DNA of 64,000 nt from Dechloromonas sp. HYN0024 (GCF_003441615.1 NZ_CP031842.1:693501-757500), one strand, 5' to 3'. Positions 54,301 to 62,106 are shown, counted from the stretch's first letter. Numbers and translations: made by a program. Notes: generated by a model from the letters alone, not told the origin.

Positions 54301-55012
54301 AGGCGTGGCTCAATGAGACGGTGCTGGGTCGGCTGCACTCGGGAGGGTCAAGGTGTGTTGCATATTTGCTAACAAAGCGCTGGGCGTACTCGCGCTGCTT
54401 CCTGTCAAAGTTGCCACCGGACTCATGGATAAGGGGAATGTCGCAGCAAATGCCCAGCTTGAAACCTGCCAAATAGGCCGAAAAGCTGAAATCTAGGTCA
54501 TAAAGGTGAAAGCCATCAAAGATGGAGGCATCGAACCTAATATCGGCGGCTACTTGACGCGTAGCGACCATAAGTAGTCCATCAATAACTTTTATGCCAG
54601 GGATGGTGGGCCATTCTTGGGCACCAAATACGTTGAGGTCCAATGATTTTGATTTAGGCAACGCGTGCGCAATAACGCCATGAAGATATCGATTGGCGAC
54701 ATCTATCCATTGACCACTTATGATTTTGCTTGCGCCGGCAAAACCCAATAGATCAAATCTGGATAGGCGATCGATGATCTTTTCCGCAAAATTTTCATCC
54801 AGTATGAGTATGTCATCGTGGGAGAATATCAATATATCTCCGCTAGATTGCGTTATTCCACGGTTGTATCCTTCGGCCAGCGAACGCGCGTCATGAATAC
54901 CGATGATTTCGTAGGGCACATCGGCAAATAGGCATTTGTAGTTCTCGCAAATGCGAGCATATTTGATGGCTTCTATGCTGCAGATAATGACGGATATTTT
55001 CGGATTTTTCAT
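51302..55012 (-). CDS. Large multi-module glycosyltransferase, probable flagellin or surface glycan enzyme
   Basis: It is 1236 residues with no membrane helix. Four modules can be seen. Module 1 (about 1-220) is GT2-like: KISVIICSI, acidic motif FSHDD at 63-67, and FDGFHLYDLDFSFSAYLAG at 165-183. Module 2 (about 370-580) is a weaker GT2-like unit with FVDDD at 478-482 and AGPLCVRKEAWIKSGG. Module 3 (about 605-860) is GT2-like (VTIAILSQGQ, CFLIRKKDYLDAGGMDE, DCDLGLKLR) but has REE where an acidic metal-binding motif is expected. Module 4 (about 900-1225) is GT4/GT1-like (RVGWAGGSTHQGD, LRLLEYGSLGLPVV). It lies 132 bp upstream of fliC on the same strand and is more AT-rich than the flagellar genes. 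No good ribosome site is visible. Substrate is unknown. Confidence 0.88.
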   Translation of the reverse strand: MKNPKISVIICSIEAIKYARICENYKCLFADVPYEIIGIHDARSLAEGYNRGITQSSGDILIFSHDDILILDENFAEKIIDRLSRFDLLGFAGASKIISGQWIDVANRYLHGVIAHALPKSKSLDLNVFGAQEWPTIPGIKVIDGLLMVATRQVAADIRFDASIFDGFHLYDLDFSFSAYLAGFKLGICCDIPLIHESGGNFDRKQREYAQRFVSKYATHLDPPECSRPSTVSLSHASSCEDTEALLYLWNKDTLKRISTTILSTAAFQQNPPEHAIRTSNLLQPIESTPENFLHVPPANSAALAAESLGAFSQIARPNQISTDWGASSTTSLISQKYQYWLSQRELIETDITFLESSIPDHISPLNEQKFHFFIRLPAGLESKLADTLDSLGLQVNENWHLDVVSTLPGPAGLEDVPNVGWQTIPCSDDFKHAVDRLAEVSPCNWIIEIPAGAKLDILYLWRLAKEASLFPEAAALFVDDDCIDGAGNRHTPRFKPGTNPAHLQGMDLAGPLCVRKEAWIKSGGCGVYGGSPWFSQLLRLAAAFGWPSIKHIPDQLITYPDSFPSDTNACLLTLIEHQKNQGLAAELVHATAQSWNTRGLFDQPPPVTIAILSQGQLELLSRCFESIEKITRYPEFTIQIVTDEGENDPDLDQWIKDAEAQSKFCKVRRVNNKSTPNHAARCNAAIAAAENDLVLLVREEIVIVQDNWLEELVHTFIQADIAAAFPQHHNPGDAKVLATDNTLGLKNTNESTICGIAKLGESGYLDSLKLAQDASSLPSTCFLIRKKDYLDAGGMDETALGDHLADCDLGLKLRQRNLRLIRQPRASIVYGGETSAYDTMLRLTSAIAKIDANKSFRQRWGKVGMVDLYWNPNLSLADAAPTLETEYRPQWQYVPADTPRILAHPIYNAQGDFRIRSPLRAARKAGLATECVWPQKLGVKPRYHTQAEIARLAPSTVIVQNYIHNMALESLDEWRSAPTCPFVVYALDDLISDMDKNNPFRENIPPNARARLKYALARCDRLVVSTEFLAETYRHLIPDIRVVPNRLEQDIWRPLDSLKRTGKKPRVGWAGGSTHQGDLMLLKEIIEQTRDEADWIFFGMCPDEIRPLLAEYHDLVPFSEYPKFLALLNLDIAVAPLAQIPFNQGKSNLRLLEYGSLGLPVVCTDIDPYRNSPACRVVNTSQAWIDALRARIHDAEAREREGKVMRDWVHANYLLENHVEDWLHAHLPAPQEKNA

Positions 55013-55063
55013 TTTGCGCGATGTTGTGTTCGGGGCTTTTCTCTGAATCGCTTCGGCTGACTA

Positions 55064-55729
55064 TCAGGCGGGTTCTGCCCGAACGACATACTGAAGCGCC
55101 ATAGCATCGTTGATCGCGATGCTGGCATCGGCGCCGCATAAGCGAGCTATTTCACCAATCATCGGAAGTACTCTGTCCCGGCCTGGTTCGTCATAAACTC
55201 TGGGTAATCCCGCGACAATTTTAAAGCCAGTGGAGGCGAATAAATCGATGATGGTTTTTTTGGTAAACCACCGTAAGTGGGTCTTGTCCATTAAGCCACT
55301 ATCTTCGTAACGGAATTCGCCGGTCGACAGCTTTGCGATGATCGACCAATGCTGTGCATTGGGAATGCAAGCGACAACGCTGCCATTTGTTGGCAAAACC
55401 TCTCGAATTGCCCCCAGTATCTTCCACGGATCTTTCAGATGCTCTAGCGTGTCGCCAAAAACCCAGCAGTCCCGATCGGCTTGTTCTTGGTAGAACTTGC
55501 TGTCAGCAGTTTCGATATCCATTGCCACCGCATGGTCGCAATGCTTGCTAGCGACCTCTGCGTAGCTTGGGTCAATATCAATGCCGAACCAGTCACAATT
55601 AGCATTATTCTTGAACGCCTGCGCCAGAGCCCCTGAACTGCATCCGATCTCGATAACCTTCCGGGAATGGCTGGGGATCAGTCGTAAAAGGTCAGGGTTG
55701 TGTGCATTGTGTATAGGGGTCTGGTGCAT
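55064..55729 (-). CDS. Class I SAM-dependent methyltransferase
   Basis: It is 221 residues. SAM-binding motif I is VIEIGCSSGALAQAF (about residues 25-39), followed by FGIDIDPSYAEVA (motif II) and CWVFGDTLEHLKDPWKIL. This is the Methyltransf_23-like type common in glycan and O-antigen clusters. GGAG lies 7 bases before the ATG. It lies 51 bp upstream of the large glycosyltransferase on the same strand, so it probably methylates a sugar of the same glycan. Small-molecule methylation cannot be excluded. Confidence 0.87.
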   Translation of the reverse strand: MHQTPIHNAHNPDLLRLIPSHSRKVIEIGCSSGALAQAFKNNANCDWFGIDIDPSYAEVASKHCDHAVAMDIETADSKFYQEQADRDCWVFGDTLEHLKDPWKILGAIREVLPTNGSVVACIPNAQHWSIIAKLSTGEFRYEDSGLMDKTHLRWFTKKTIIDLFASTGFKIVAGLPRVYDEPGRDRVLPMIGEIARLCGADASIAINDAMALQYVVRAEPA

Positions 55730-55780
55730 ATTTGAACTCCATCTGTTTAGATGCTGAACTGACCAAATCGGTAGGTGCCT

Positions 55781-57553
55781 CTATTCGCTGACCACCCTGT
55801 TCTTGCCCGTCTGCTTGGCCTTGTACATGCCGTCATCGGCCCGCTTGATCACCGTTGCCTGGGTGTCCTCGGCAGTCATTTGGGTGACCCCTGCGCTAAA
55901 GGTAATCAACACCTTGTCGTTGGCGTGCAGGAAAAACTTCTTGGTCAGTTCGCGCTGCAGGCGGGTGAGGGCGCTGACGGCATCGTCGAGCGGGGTGTCG
56001 GGGAGCAGGATGATGAACTCCTCGCCGCCATAACGGGCGACTGTGTCCTGCGGGCGGAGGGTTTCCCGGCAGATGGTGGCGAGGTGAATGAGGGCCTGGT
56101 CGCCGGTATCGTGACCCATCGAGTCGTTGAGCTTCTTGAAGTTGTCGATGTCGATCAATGCGACGCACAGCGAGGTGTCGTGGCGTGTTGCCCGGGATGC
56201 TTCCTTGGCAAAAATTTCTTCAAGGCCGCGGCGGTTGAGAACGCCGGTCAACTGGTCGTGGCGGACCAGGTCGCTGGTGGTCTCGAGTTCGCGCTCAAGC
56301 TCGGTGATGCGGGCTTCGGATTCCTGAACCTTTTTCTGGGTCGTGCGCAGTTCGTCGCGGGAGCGCTGGGCGCTGATCTGAATAGTCTTGGTTTCACGCA
56401 TGACTTCGCCGAGGACGGTTTCCAGTTCGGAGATGTCATTGGCCGAACTAATCTTTTCGGCGCAGCTTTCAATCTTGTCGTGATAGTCGGAAGTCGCATC
56501 GGCAAAGTCGGCCAGCTGGTCGACGAAGCCGGCCAGCATGTGTTTGATGGCTTCGCGGGCTTCCGACAGGCTGGCTTTGAGCTGACTTTGTTTGTAGAGG
56601 ACTTCCTTGAGGCGCCGTTCGGCATCGTCGAGGGCGCGCTGTGACAAGGGTTTGTCGATGATTTCGCGGACCACGTCGATCTGACCGTGCAGCCAATGGT
56701 CGTCCAGCACGAGGTCGGTGATGTTGCCGACCAGCAGGCGAAGCAGGCCAAGCAGGCTGTGGCGGAGTTCTGACTGGTCTTCGGCCAGCAGTTCGAGCTT
56801 GAAGGCAAAGCGCTTCAGTCGGGTGAGAAATTCCTGCAACTGGGCCGGGCTTCCTGCTGTGCGGATATCCTGAGCCAGTACCTTGGCGTCGGCCGACAAT
56901 TGAGGGCTTTCAACCAGTTGGGTGGCCATCGCTGTTTCAAGCGTAAAGGCAAACAGCTCACGTAATTCGGGTAACAGATCGGTGCTGGCAGCGGTAGTGG
57001 CAGCCGAAGATGAGGCTGGGCTGGCAGTCGGTTGAGGTGCAGCGATGTCGACCGGTACGGTGGCATCTGGTTCCTTGCCCTGGCCCCAGGAGCGCAGGAG
57101 ATTCTGCATCCGGTTGAAGAGGGTTTCCGGGTTGGCGCCGCTGCTTGCCAGGACGTGCTCAAGGGACTCCCGCTTGCGGGCCGATGTCAGGCCCGGGTGT
57201 TTTGCATCCCACAGTCGGAGCAGGTCACTGATAACCTCGGACCAGGCCAGTTTTTGTGCTTCGGCGAGACCAGCAACGAAGTCGCCCAGATGTTTTTTGT
57301 AATCGTCCCAGTTGCCTGCCTTGACCGCGTCTTCCAGTTGCCTGGCCAGGCGTAGCTGGTCTGGCGAGGTCTTGGGCAAGGCTGCGGCCAGTGAGCGCAA
57401 CTCCGATTCGGGGAAGGTGTTTGCAACGTGCTTGGTCCCGGCGATCTCGTGGTAGAGGGTCTGGTAATTCTCGGGCGATGGCGGAATACGGCGAACCGCC
57501 AGTAGGCGCAACGTCTCGCGGGCGATCTCGAAGGGATTGGTCAGCTTGTTCAT
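55781..57553 (-). CDS. Diguanylate cyclase (GGDEF) with long N-terminal helical region
   Basis: Makes cyclic di-GMP. It is 590 residues and soluble. The N-terminal part (1-380) is of no family that I can name; it starts NPFEIARETLRLLAVRRIPP and contains a Pro/Ala/Ser linker (about 165-195). A coiled coil (about 370-415) then leads to the GGDEF domain (about 420-585), with active-site GGEEF (509-513) and inhibitory I-site RxxD (RPQD, 500-503). The enzyme should therefore be active and product-inhibited. It is a candidate source of the signal sensed by YcgR (45468-46244). It ends the flagellar block. Confidence 0.93.
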   Translation of the reverse strand: MNKLTNPFEIARETLRLLAVRRIPPSPENYQTLYHEIAGTKHVANTFPESELRSLAAALPKTSPDQLRLARQLEDAVKAGNWDDYKKHLGDFVAGLAEAQKLAWSEVISDLLRLWDAKHPGLTSARKRESLEHVLASSGANPETLFNRMQNLLRSWGQGKEPDATVPVDIAAPQPTASPASSSAATTAASTDLLPELRELFAFTLETAMATQLVESPQLSADAKVLAQDIRTAGSPAQLQEFLTRLKRFAFKLELLAEDQSELRHSLLGLLRLLVGNITDLVLDDHWLHGQIDVVREIIDKPLSQRALDDAERRLKEVLYKQSQLKASLSEAREAIKHMLAGFVDQLADFADATSDYHDKIESCAEKISSANDISELETVLGEVMRETKTIQISAQRSRDELRTTQKKVQESEARITELERELETTSDLVRHDQLTGVLNRRGLEEIFAKEASRATRHDTSLCVALIDIDNFKKLNDSMGHDTGDQALIHLATICRETLRPQDTVARYGGEEFIILLPDTPLDDAVSALTRLQRELTKKFFLHANDKVLITFSAGVTQMTAEDTQATVIKRADDGMYKAKQTGKNRVVSE

Positions 57554-57575
57554 GTCGAAATTTGAAGGTTCAAGC

Positions 57576-57581
57576 TATAAT
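57576..57581 (+). promoter_or_regulatory. -10 element of the tRNA-Thr promoter
   Basis: Exact TATAAT followed by a GC-rich discriminator (CGCGCCCC) typical of stable RNA genes; the tRNA begins 17 bases downstream. No good -35 hexamer is visible at the right distance. Confidence 0.6.
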
Positions 57582-57598
57582 CGCGCCCCATCACTTGG

Positions 57599-57672
57599 GC
57601 CCCCGTAGCATGAAGGTCGTGCAGTTGATTTGTAATCATCAGGTAGCGGTTCGATTCCGTTCGGGGGCACCA
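57599..57672 (+). tRNA. tRNA-Thr (anticodon TGT), atypical D-arm
   Basis: Acceptor stem GCCCCCG (57599-57605) pairs fully with CGGGGGC (57662-57668), followed by encoded ACCA. T-arm is AGCGG-TTCGATT-CCGTT. Anticodon loop TTTGTAA gives TGT at 57631-57633, reading ACA (Thr). The D-arm reads GCATGAAGGTCGTGC instead of the usual GCTCAGTTGGTAGAGC pattern: the conserved A14 position is not A and the stem ends in a weak T-G pair. The anticodon stem has a T-T mismatch. It is 74 bases including CCA. A -10 box and a terminator flank it, so it is probably transcribed. Confidence 0.85.
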
Positions 57673-57688
57673 GTTAAATCAAACAGTT

Positions 57689-57720
57689 AGGCCATTCTTC
57701 GGAGTGGCCTTTTTGTTTTT
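57689..57720 (+). terminator. Rho-independent terminator after tRNA-Thr
   Basis: AGGCCATTC-TTCG-GAGTGGCCT (57689-57710): a 9-bp stem with a UUCG tetraloop, followed by TTTTTGTTTTTTG. Confidence 0.92.
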
Positions 57721-57850
57721 TGCGTTGTTGCTCCCACGGCTGCCAATTATCCAATGGATCCAGTTCCATGGAATGGGATCATAACCGGCGGTTGGCCGCA
57801 ATAGGGCGGGTTTCGTCAGGGAGCGGCCATTCCGGCAGAAAAATTTGCCG

Positions 57851-58108
57851 CTATTGGAGAATGAGCCGGAAGTGTTCACCGGCCGGAATGTGCACGGCAA
57901 TTTCGGCGATGAACAGGGATACGCTCAGGGCATGGAGCTTTGCCGCCATCATGACTGGCAAGGCAGCACTGTTTTCCAGGACCAGTTCTTCATCTTGAAG
58001 CATGGCCATGGGAAACGGGCCATAGGCGAAGGTGGAGCCTTTTTCGTCGATGCATTCGTGACCGATGAGTTCTTCAAGGTCCGTGTCGGCTGTGCAGTGA
58101 TATTTCAT
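57851..58108 (-). CDS. Small hypothetical protein
   Basis: It is 85 residues from ATG 58108, which has an excellent ribosome site (GGAGG, 5 bases upstream). The frame continues upstream to 58141, but with no site. Sequence features: Cys-containing start (MKYHCTADTDLEELIGHECID), an acidic middle and a hydrophobic helix (LSVSLFIAEIAVHIP). No family is recognised. It is monocistronic, between the tRNA-Thr terminator and the DUF2789 gene. Confidence 0.6.
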   Translation of the reverse strand: MKYHCTADTDLEELIGHECIDEKGSTFAYGPFPMAMLQDEELVLENSAALPVMMAAKLHALSVSLFIAEIAVHIPAGEHFRLILQ

Positions 58109-58267
58109 GATTGCCTCCGAAGAACAATGCCCTTCTGGCATTGTTTACGGCCTTATATCAGCAAAATTTAGGCCTGCCTTGGCTTGGCCCCGGCGATTGA
58201 ACTGTCCGGCTGATTGGTCATCAAACCTGACACGATCATCATTCCGATAATTGGGTCAGGAGTTAGC

Positions 58268-58498
58268 ATGAATGCCAGTTTGCATACAATGGGCAATCTA
58301 TTTGCCCAGCTTGGCTTGCCCGACCAGCCGGCGGCCATCGAGTGTTTTATCGCCAGCCATCGCCCCTTGGGCAAGGGGGTGGCGCTATACCGAGCTGCCT
58401 TCTGGACTGCCTCGCAGCGTGCATTTCTCAAGGAAGAAATTATTGAGGATGCGGATTGGTCGGGCGTTATCGACGAGTTGAATGGGCGTTTGTCGTAA
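58268..58498 (+). CDS. DUF2789 family protein
   Basis: It is 76 residues from ATG 58268, with AGGAG 5 bases upstream. The pattern NASLHTMGNLFAQLGLP, IECFIASHRPL and FWTASQRAFLKEEI matches the small conserved family DUF2789 as I know it. Function is unknown in the family. The open frame from 58214 adds residues without a ribosome site and is not used. Confidence 0.82.
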   Translation: MNASLHTMGNLFAQLGLPDQPAAIECFIASHRPLGKGVALYRAAFWTASQRAFLKEEIIEDADWSGVIDELNGRLS

Positions 58499-58660
58499 GG
58501 TCCTAACGGGCGCTGCCGGGGGATTACCCGTCATCTCCCCTTGCTGTCGTGAGGCGCGCCAGTCGGTTACACTGACGGCGACGGGATTTGCTTCTCGTGA
58601 CTGCAACTGTCTCGCGTGGGGGGCGATATTTTTCCCTGATTTTTGACAACGGATCGTTTC

Positions 58661-59062
58661 ATGTTTGCCATCCATCCCGTCGCTATATATTGCACAGCCG
58701 CCCTCGGGGTGCTGCTTTTTCTGCTTGGTCTGGCTGTCTCGATTTGTCGTTTCCGGAGTGGTATCGGCTCTGGTCTGGCACCAGAACGCAATGGCTTGCT
58801 CAATAAGGTGATCCGGGCACACGCCAACACGGCTGAGTTCGCACCATTTCTGGTGGTGTTGTTCCTGTATTTTGGCTGGCGTGGGCCATCCGATATGGTT
58901 GTCTATATGATCATCGCCGTCACCCTTTGCCGCTATTTGCTGGTTATCGGCCTGCTGGCCTGGCCCAGCCTGTCGCGGCCCAATCCAGCGCGATTCGTCG
59001 GTGCGCTTGGCACCTATCTGCTCGGTACTGCGCTCTGCGTTGCCATGGTGGCAGGACTCTAG
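58661..59062 (+). CDS. MAPEG family membrane protein
   Basis: It is 133 residues with four hydrophobic helices (IYCTAALGVLLFLLGLAVSI; FAPFLVVLFLYFGW; VVYMIIAVTLCRYLLVIGLL; ALGTYLLGTALCVAMVAGL). The motif RAHANTAEFAPFLVVL is typical of MAPEG (glutathione and eicosanoid metabolism) relatives in bacteria. I start at ATG 58661; a TTG at 58643 is in frame. The substrate is unknown. It lies 2 bases before the MFS gene, so both are cotranscribed. Confidence 0.85.
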   Translation: MFAIHPVAIYCTAALGVLLFLLGLAVSICRFRSGIGSGLAPERNGLLNKVIRAHANTAEFAPFLVVLFLYFGWRGPSDMVVYMIIAVTLCRYLLVIGLLAWPSLSRPNPARFVGALGTYLLGTALCVAMVAGL

Positions 59063-59064
59063 GC

Positions 59065-60309
59065 GTGGCTTTGTCGGGCAGCATGCGGGCGCTGGCGCAC
59101 CGCAACTTCCGCCTTTACTTTGCCGGGCAGGCTGTGTCCATTCTTGGTTCGTGGATCCAGCAGGTGGCGCTCGCATGGTTGGTGTACCGGTTGACGGGGT
59201 CAGCCGCTTTGCTCGGTGTCACGGCTTTTTGTGGGCTGATCCCGCAACTGGTGGTGGGGCCTTTGGCTGGCGCCTGGATCGACAAGCACGACAAGAAAAA
59301 ATGGCTGGTCGGCGTGCAGTCGCTGATGGCTGTGCAGGCTTTCGTTCTGGCCGGCCTGTGTTGGTTGGATGCGCTCAGCACAGGCTTCATCGTGCTGATG
59401 GCGCTGATTCTTGGTGTTCTGAGCAGTTTTGATGCGCCATTGCGGCAATCGTTGATTGGCAGTTTCGTTGGCGGTCGCGATGATCTGCCGAATGCACTGG
59501 CCCTCAATGCCATGCTGTTTAACGCCGGACGCTTTATCGGCCCGCCCATTGCCGGCCTCCTCCTCGGGCTGACCTCGGAGGCTGTCTGTTTTGCCATCAA
59601 CGGCTTTTCCTTCCTGGCCTTGATTGGCGCCGTCCTGTGCGTTCGCGGCGAGGCAACACTGCGCGCTCAGGGTTCTGTTGGCGAGGTGTTCAAGGAGGGG
59701 GCTTTGTTTGCGTGGCGCACCTGGGTAATTCGTATGCTGATTATCACGCTCATCGCACTGAACCTGACCGCTTCCGCCTATGCCGTACTGTTGCCGGTGT
59801 TTGCCCGTGATGTATTTGCTGGCGATGCGACGACGCTCGGTTGGCTGTGGGGGGCGGCTGGTTGTGGATCTTTCGCTTCGACGATTGTGCTGGCTACCCG
59901 ACGGTCCACGAAGGCGGTGATTTCGGCGGTGGTGACTGGTGTCGCGATCAGTGCTGTCTCCTTGGTGGTCTTTTCCTCCACGAGTTGGCTTCCCCTTGCA
60001 CTCTGCGGCATGGTTGGCCTGGGGTTTGGCATCTCGGTGTGCAATGTGGGTATCAATATGGTCTTGCAGAATGCTGCACCGGATGCCTTGCGTGGCCGCA
60101 TTGTTTCGTTCTTTACCTCGGCCCGCTTCGGCTTTGATGCGCTCGGCGGGTTGCTGGCTGGCTTCGTTGCGGCCAGCTTTGGTGCCGGGAGCACGTTGTT
60201 TGTTGAGGGCTGGGTTCTGCTGATCTTCGCTATATTTCTATTTGGTCGGCGGCAGCGTCTGCAGGCGCAAATAGCGGCCGCACACCAGGGTGTCAGGGGC
60301 GGTCACTGA
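59065..60309 (+). CDS. MFS transporter, EntS-like
   Basis: It is 414 residues from GTG 59065 (AGGA 8 bases upstream); ATG 59083 is an alternative that starts at MRALAHRNFRLYFAGQ. Twelve predicted helices. The MFS_3/EntS-like signature is seen in ALAWLVYRLTGSAALLGVTAF, PLAGAWIDKHDKKKWL and NAVALN-like DLPNALALNAMLFNAGR. A drug or siderophore exporter role is plausible, but nothing nearby defines the substrate. It ends convergent to the iclR gene. Confidence 0.88.
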   Translation: MALSGSMRALAHRNFRLYFAGQAVSILGSWIQQVALAWLVYRLTGSAALLGVTAFCGLIPQLVVGPLAGAWIDKHDKKKWLVGVQSLMAVQAFVLAGLCWLDALSTGFIVLMALILGVLSSFDAPLRQSLIGSFVGGRDDLPNALALNAMLFNAGRFIGPPIAGLLLGLTSEAVCFAINGFSFLALIGAVLCVRGEATLRAQGSVGEVFKEGALFAWRTWVIRMLIITLIALNLTASAYAVLLPVFARDVFAGDATTLGWLWGAAGCGSFASTIVLATRRSTKAVISAVVTGVAISAVSLVVFSSTSWLPLALCGMVGLGFGISVCNVGINMVLQNAAPDALRGRIVSFFTSARFGFDALGGLLAGFVAASFGAGSTLFVEGWVLLIFAIFLFGRRQRLQAQIAAAHQGVRGGH

Positions 60310-60441
60310 AGCGATCACCAAGCTGAGCATCGGTGCCGCCAATCACAATGTCGATCTGACGCAACTTGAAGCGCGATAAGGCAGAGCAAGGAGGGGGGGG
60401 CGGTCCGTCATGACGGCAAAGCCCGCGATTTTGGCGGCAGC

Positions 60442-61242
60442 TTATTCGCTAATGCCGCCGTGACCCAACCGGTGCGACAGCGTCCTGGCTGCTTCAAGCA
60501 TGGCCTTGGCGACAGGGCTGTCCCATTCGACGTTGAAGTCACCGATCGAACCCAATGACGTAATTGCTGCCACCATCGTCCCGGTGTGATCGTAGACCGG
60601 AGCGCTGAAACCGTTGATGCCGGGGGTCAGGCTGCCCGAGGCGCGGCTGATGCCATGTGAGCGGATTTCCGTGAGGTTTTTCTCGAGTTGCCGGCGAACG
60701 GTGGTAATGGCGGTTTTGCTGGTCTCGGAGATATCAGCAAGTTCTTTGTCCAGCATCTGCTTGAGGAATGGCGAACGGTAAAAGGCGGCGAAGGCTCTTC
60801 CGGTTGCCGAGTTACATAGTGGCAACACGGTGCCGGCGCGCAGGGTGATGGTGATCGGGCCGCCGGCATCGACGATGCGGACGATGGTTGCGCCGTGATT
60901 ACCCCAGACCGCCAGTGCAACAGTTTCGTGAATTTCCTCGCAGAGCGCCTCAAGCATTGGTCCGGCCAGACGAACGGGGTCGAGACGACCTAATCCGGAA
61001 AGCCCCAACTCCAAAGCGTAGGCGCCCAAGTCGTAGCGACCGCTGCTGCCGTCCTGTTCGACGATGCCAATGCGGAGAAAGCTGACCATATATCTATGCG
61101 CTTTGGCGGCCGGCATGCCGGCACCTTTGGCGATGTCACGCAACATCATCGGACGATTGGTCGCGGCCAGAACATTCAAAAGTCGGAATCCAACCTCGAT
61201 AGACTGAATTCCCTGGCGGTCGCTGGCTACTTTTGTCGGCAT
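60442..61242 (-). CDS. IclR family transcriptional regulator
   Basis: It is 266 residues: an N-terminal winged helix (about 12-75; SIEVGFRLLNVLAATNRPMMLRDIAKGAGMP) and a C-terminal ligand-binding IclR domain (about 85-255; AVWGNHGATIVRIVDAGGPI, GINGFSAPVYDHTGTMVAAI). No catabolic genes are adjacent, so the effector is unknown. It is divergent from the parA-like gene across 97 bp, which it may control, and convergent to the MFS gene. Confidence 0.93.
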   Translation of the reverse strand: MPTKVASDRQGIQSIEVGFRLLNVLAATNRPMMLRDIAKGAGMPAAKAHRYMVSFLRIGIVEQDGSSGRYDLGAYALELGLSGLGRLDPVRLAGPMLEALCEEIHETVALAVWGNHGATIVRIVDAGGPITITLRAGTVLPLCNSATGRAFAAFYRSPFLKQMLDKELADISETSKTAITTVRRQLEKNLTEIRSHGISRASGSLTPGINGFSAPVYDHTGTMVAAITSLGSIGDFNVEWDSPVAKAMLEAARTLSHRLGHGGISE

Positions 61243-61339
61243 GATCGTTGTAATGAAAGTAAAGCGTACATTCTATGCATCTATGAGCCACTTGAGGCGG
61301 CGAATATAATGACCCCGCTAAAACTATAAGGGAGGTCAT

Positions 61340-61960
61340 ATGCGGGCAGTTCTGGTTGCAAATCCGAAGGGTGGGGCCGGCAAGACGACGCTGGCGACGA
61401 ATCTGTCCGGCTACTTTGCCAACAAGGGGAAGAAGACAACCTTGTGCGACCTCGATCGCCAGCAGTCTTCCTTGCGCTGGATGGCCTTTCGCGACCCGTC
61501 CCTGTCGCCGATCACGGGCTACTTTGCCGGCAACCAGATTTCGTCCAGTCTGCCGAAGGAAGCTGACTGGGTAGTGGTGGATGCCCCGGCCGGATTGCAG
61601 GGCTACAAGTTGACGGACTACCTGCGGGCGGTCGACAAGGTTGTCGTCCCCCTGGTGCCCTCAGTATTTGATATGGCTGCGACGGAAGACTTCCTGAATT
61701 CGATCCGGACTGAAATTCGCGGTCAGCGGACCAAGGTCGGCATTGTCGCCATGCGCGTCGATCCCCGCACGCGGGCTGCGGCCATGCTGGAAGAGTTCCT
61801 CAAGCACTTCGATATTCCTATTGTGGCTTATCTGAGAAACACCCAGAACTACGTCAATGTCGCCGCTGCCGGTGCAACCGTATTCGATCCGCCACGCGCC
61901 CGGCATCGTCGCGATGTAGAGCAGTGGTCGAGCTTGGTCGAGTGGATCGAAAAGAAATAG
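61340..61960 (+). CDS. Orphan ParA-like ATPase
   Basis: It is 206 residues of the ParA/MinD fold with an intact deviant Walker A KGGAGKTT (residues 10-17), DLDRQQSS (Walker A') and VVVDAPAG (Walker B). The short length and missing N-terminal HTH match small ParA proteins that position cargos (ParC/MipZ/PpfA-like) rather than plasmid ParA with its own DNA-binding domain. No ParB or cargo gene is next to it. GGGAGG lies upstream of the ATG, and TATAAT at 61305-61310 is a possible -10. Its role is unknown. Confidence 0.88.
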   Translation: MRAVLVANPKGGAGKTTLATNLSGYFANKGKKTTLCDLDRQQSSLRWMAFRDPSLSPITGYFAGNQISSSLPKEADWVVVDAPAGLQGYKLTDYLRAVDKVVVPLVPSVFDMAATEDFLNSIRTEIRGQRTKVGIVAMRVDPRTRAAAMLEEFLKHFDIPIVAYLRNTQNYVNVAAAGATVFDPPRARHRRDVEQWSSLVEWIEKK

Positions 61961-61982
61961 TCCATCATTTCGACAATAGTTC

Positions 61983-62011
61983 TTGACGTGCCGGGCCAAG
62001 GTCTGGATAAT
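61983..62011 (+). promoter_or_regulatory. Sigma-70 promoter of initiator tRNA
   Basis: TTGACG (61983-61988), 17-bp spacer, GATAAT (62006-62011), then a GC-rich discriminator. The tRNA starts 20 bases downstream. Confidence 0.88.
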
Positions 62012-62030
62012 GCGCCCTCTCTCTGACGGA

Positions 62031-62106
62031 CGCGGGATGGAGCAGTTGGCAGCTCGTCGGGCTCATAACCCGAAGGTCGCAGGTTCAAGTCCTGCTCCCG
62101 CAACCA
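62031..62106 (+). tRNA. Initiator tRNA-fMet (anticodon CAT)
   Basis: It is 76 bases including CCA. Initiator features: C1 opposite A72 mismatch (CGCGGGA with TCCCGCA), three consecutive G-C pairs in the anticodon stem (CGGG and CCCG around CTCATAA), and anticodon CAT at 62064-62066. It is located between the parA-like gene and the rRNA operon. Confidence 0.96.
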
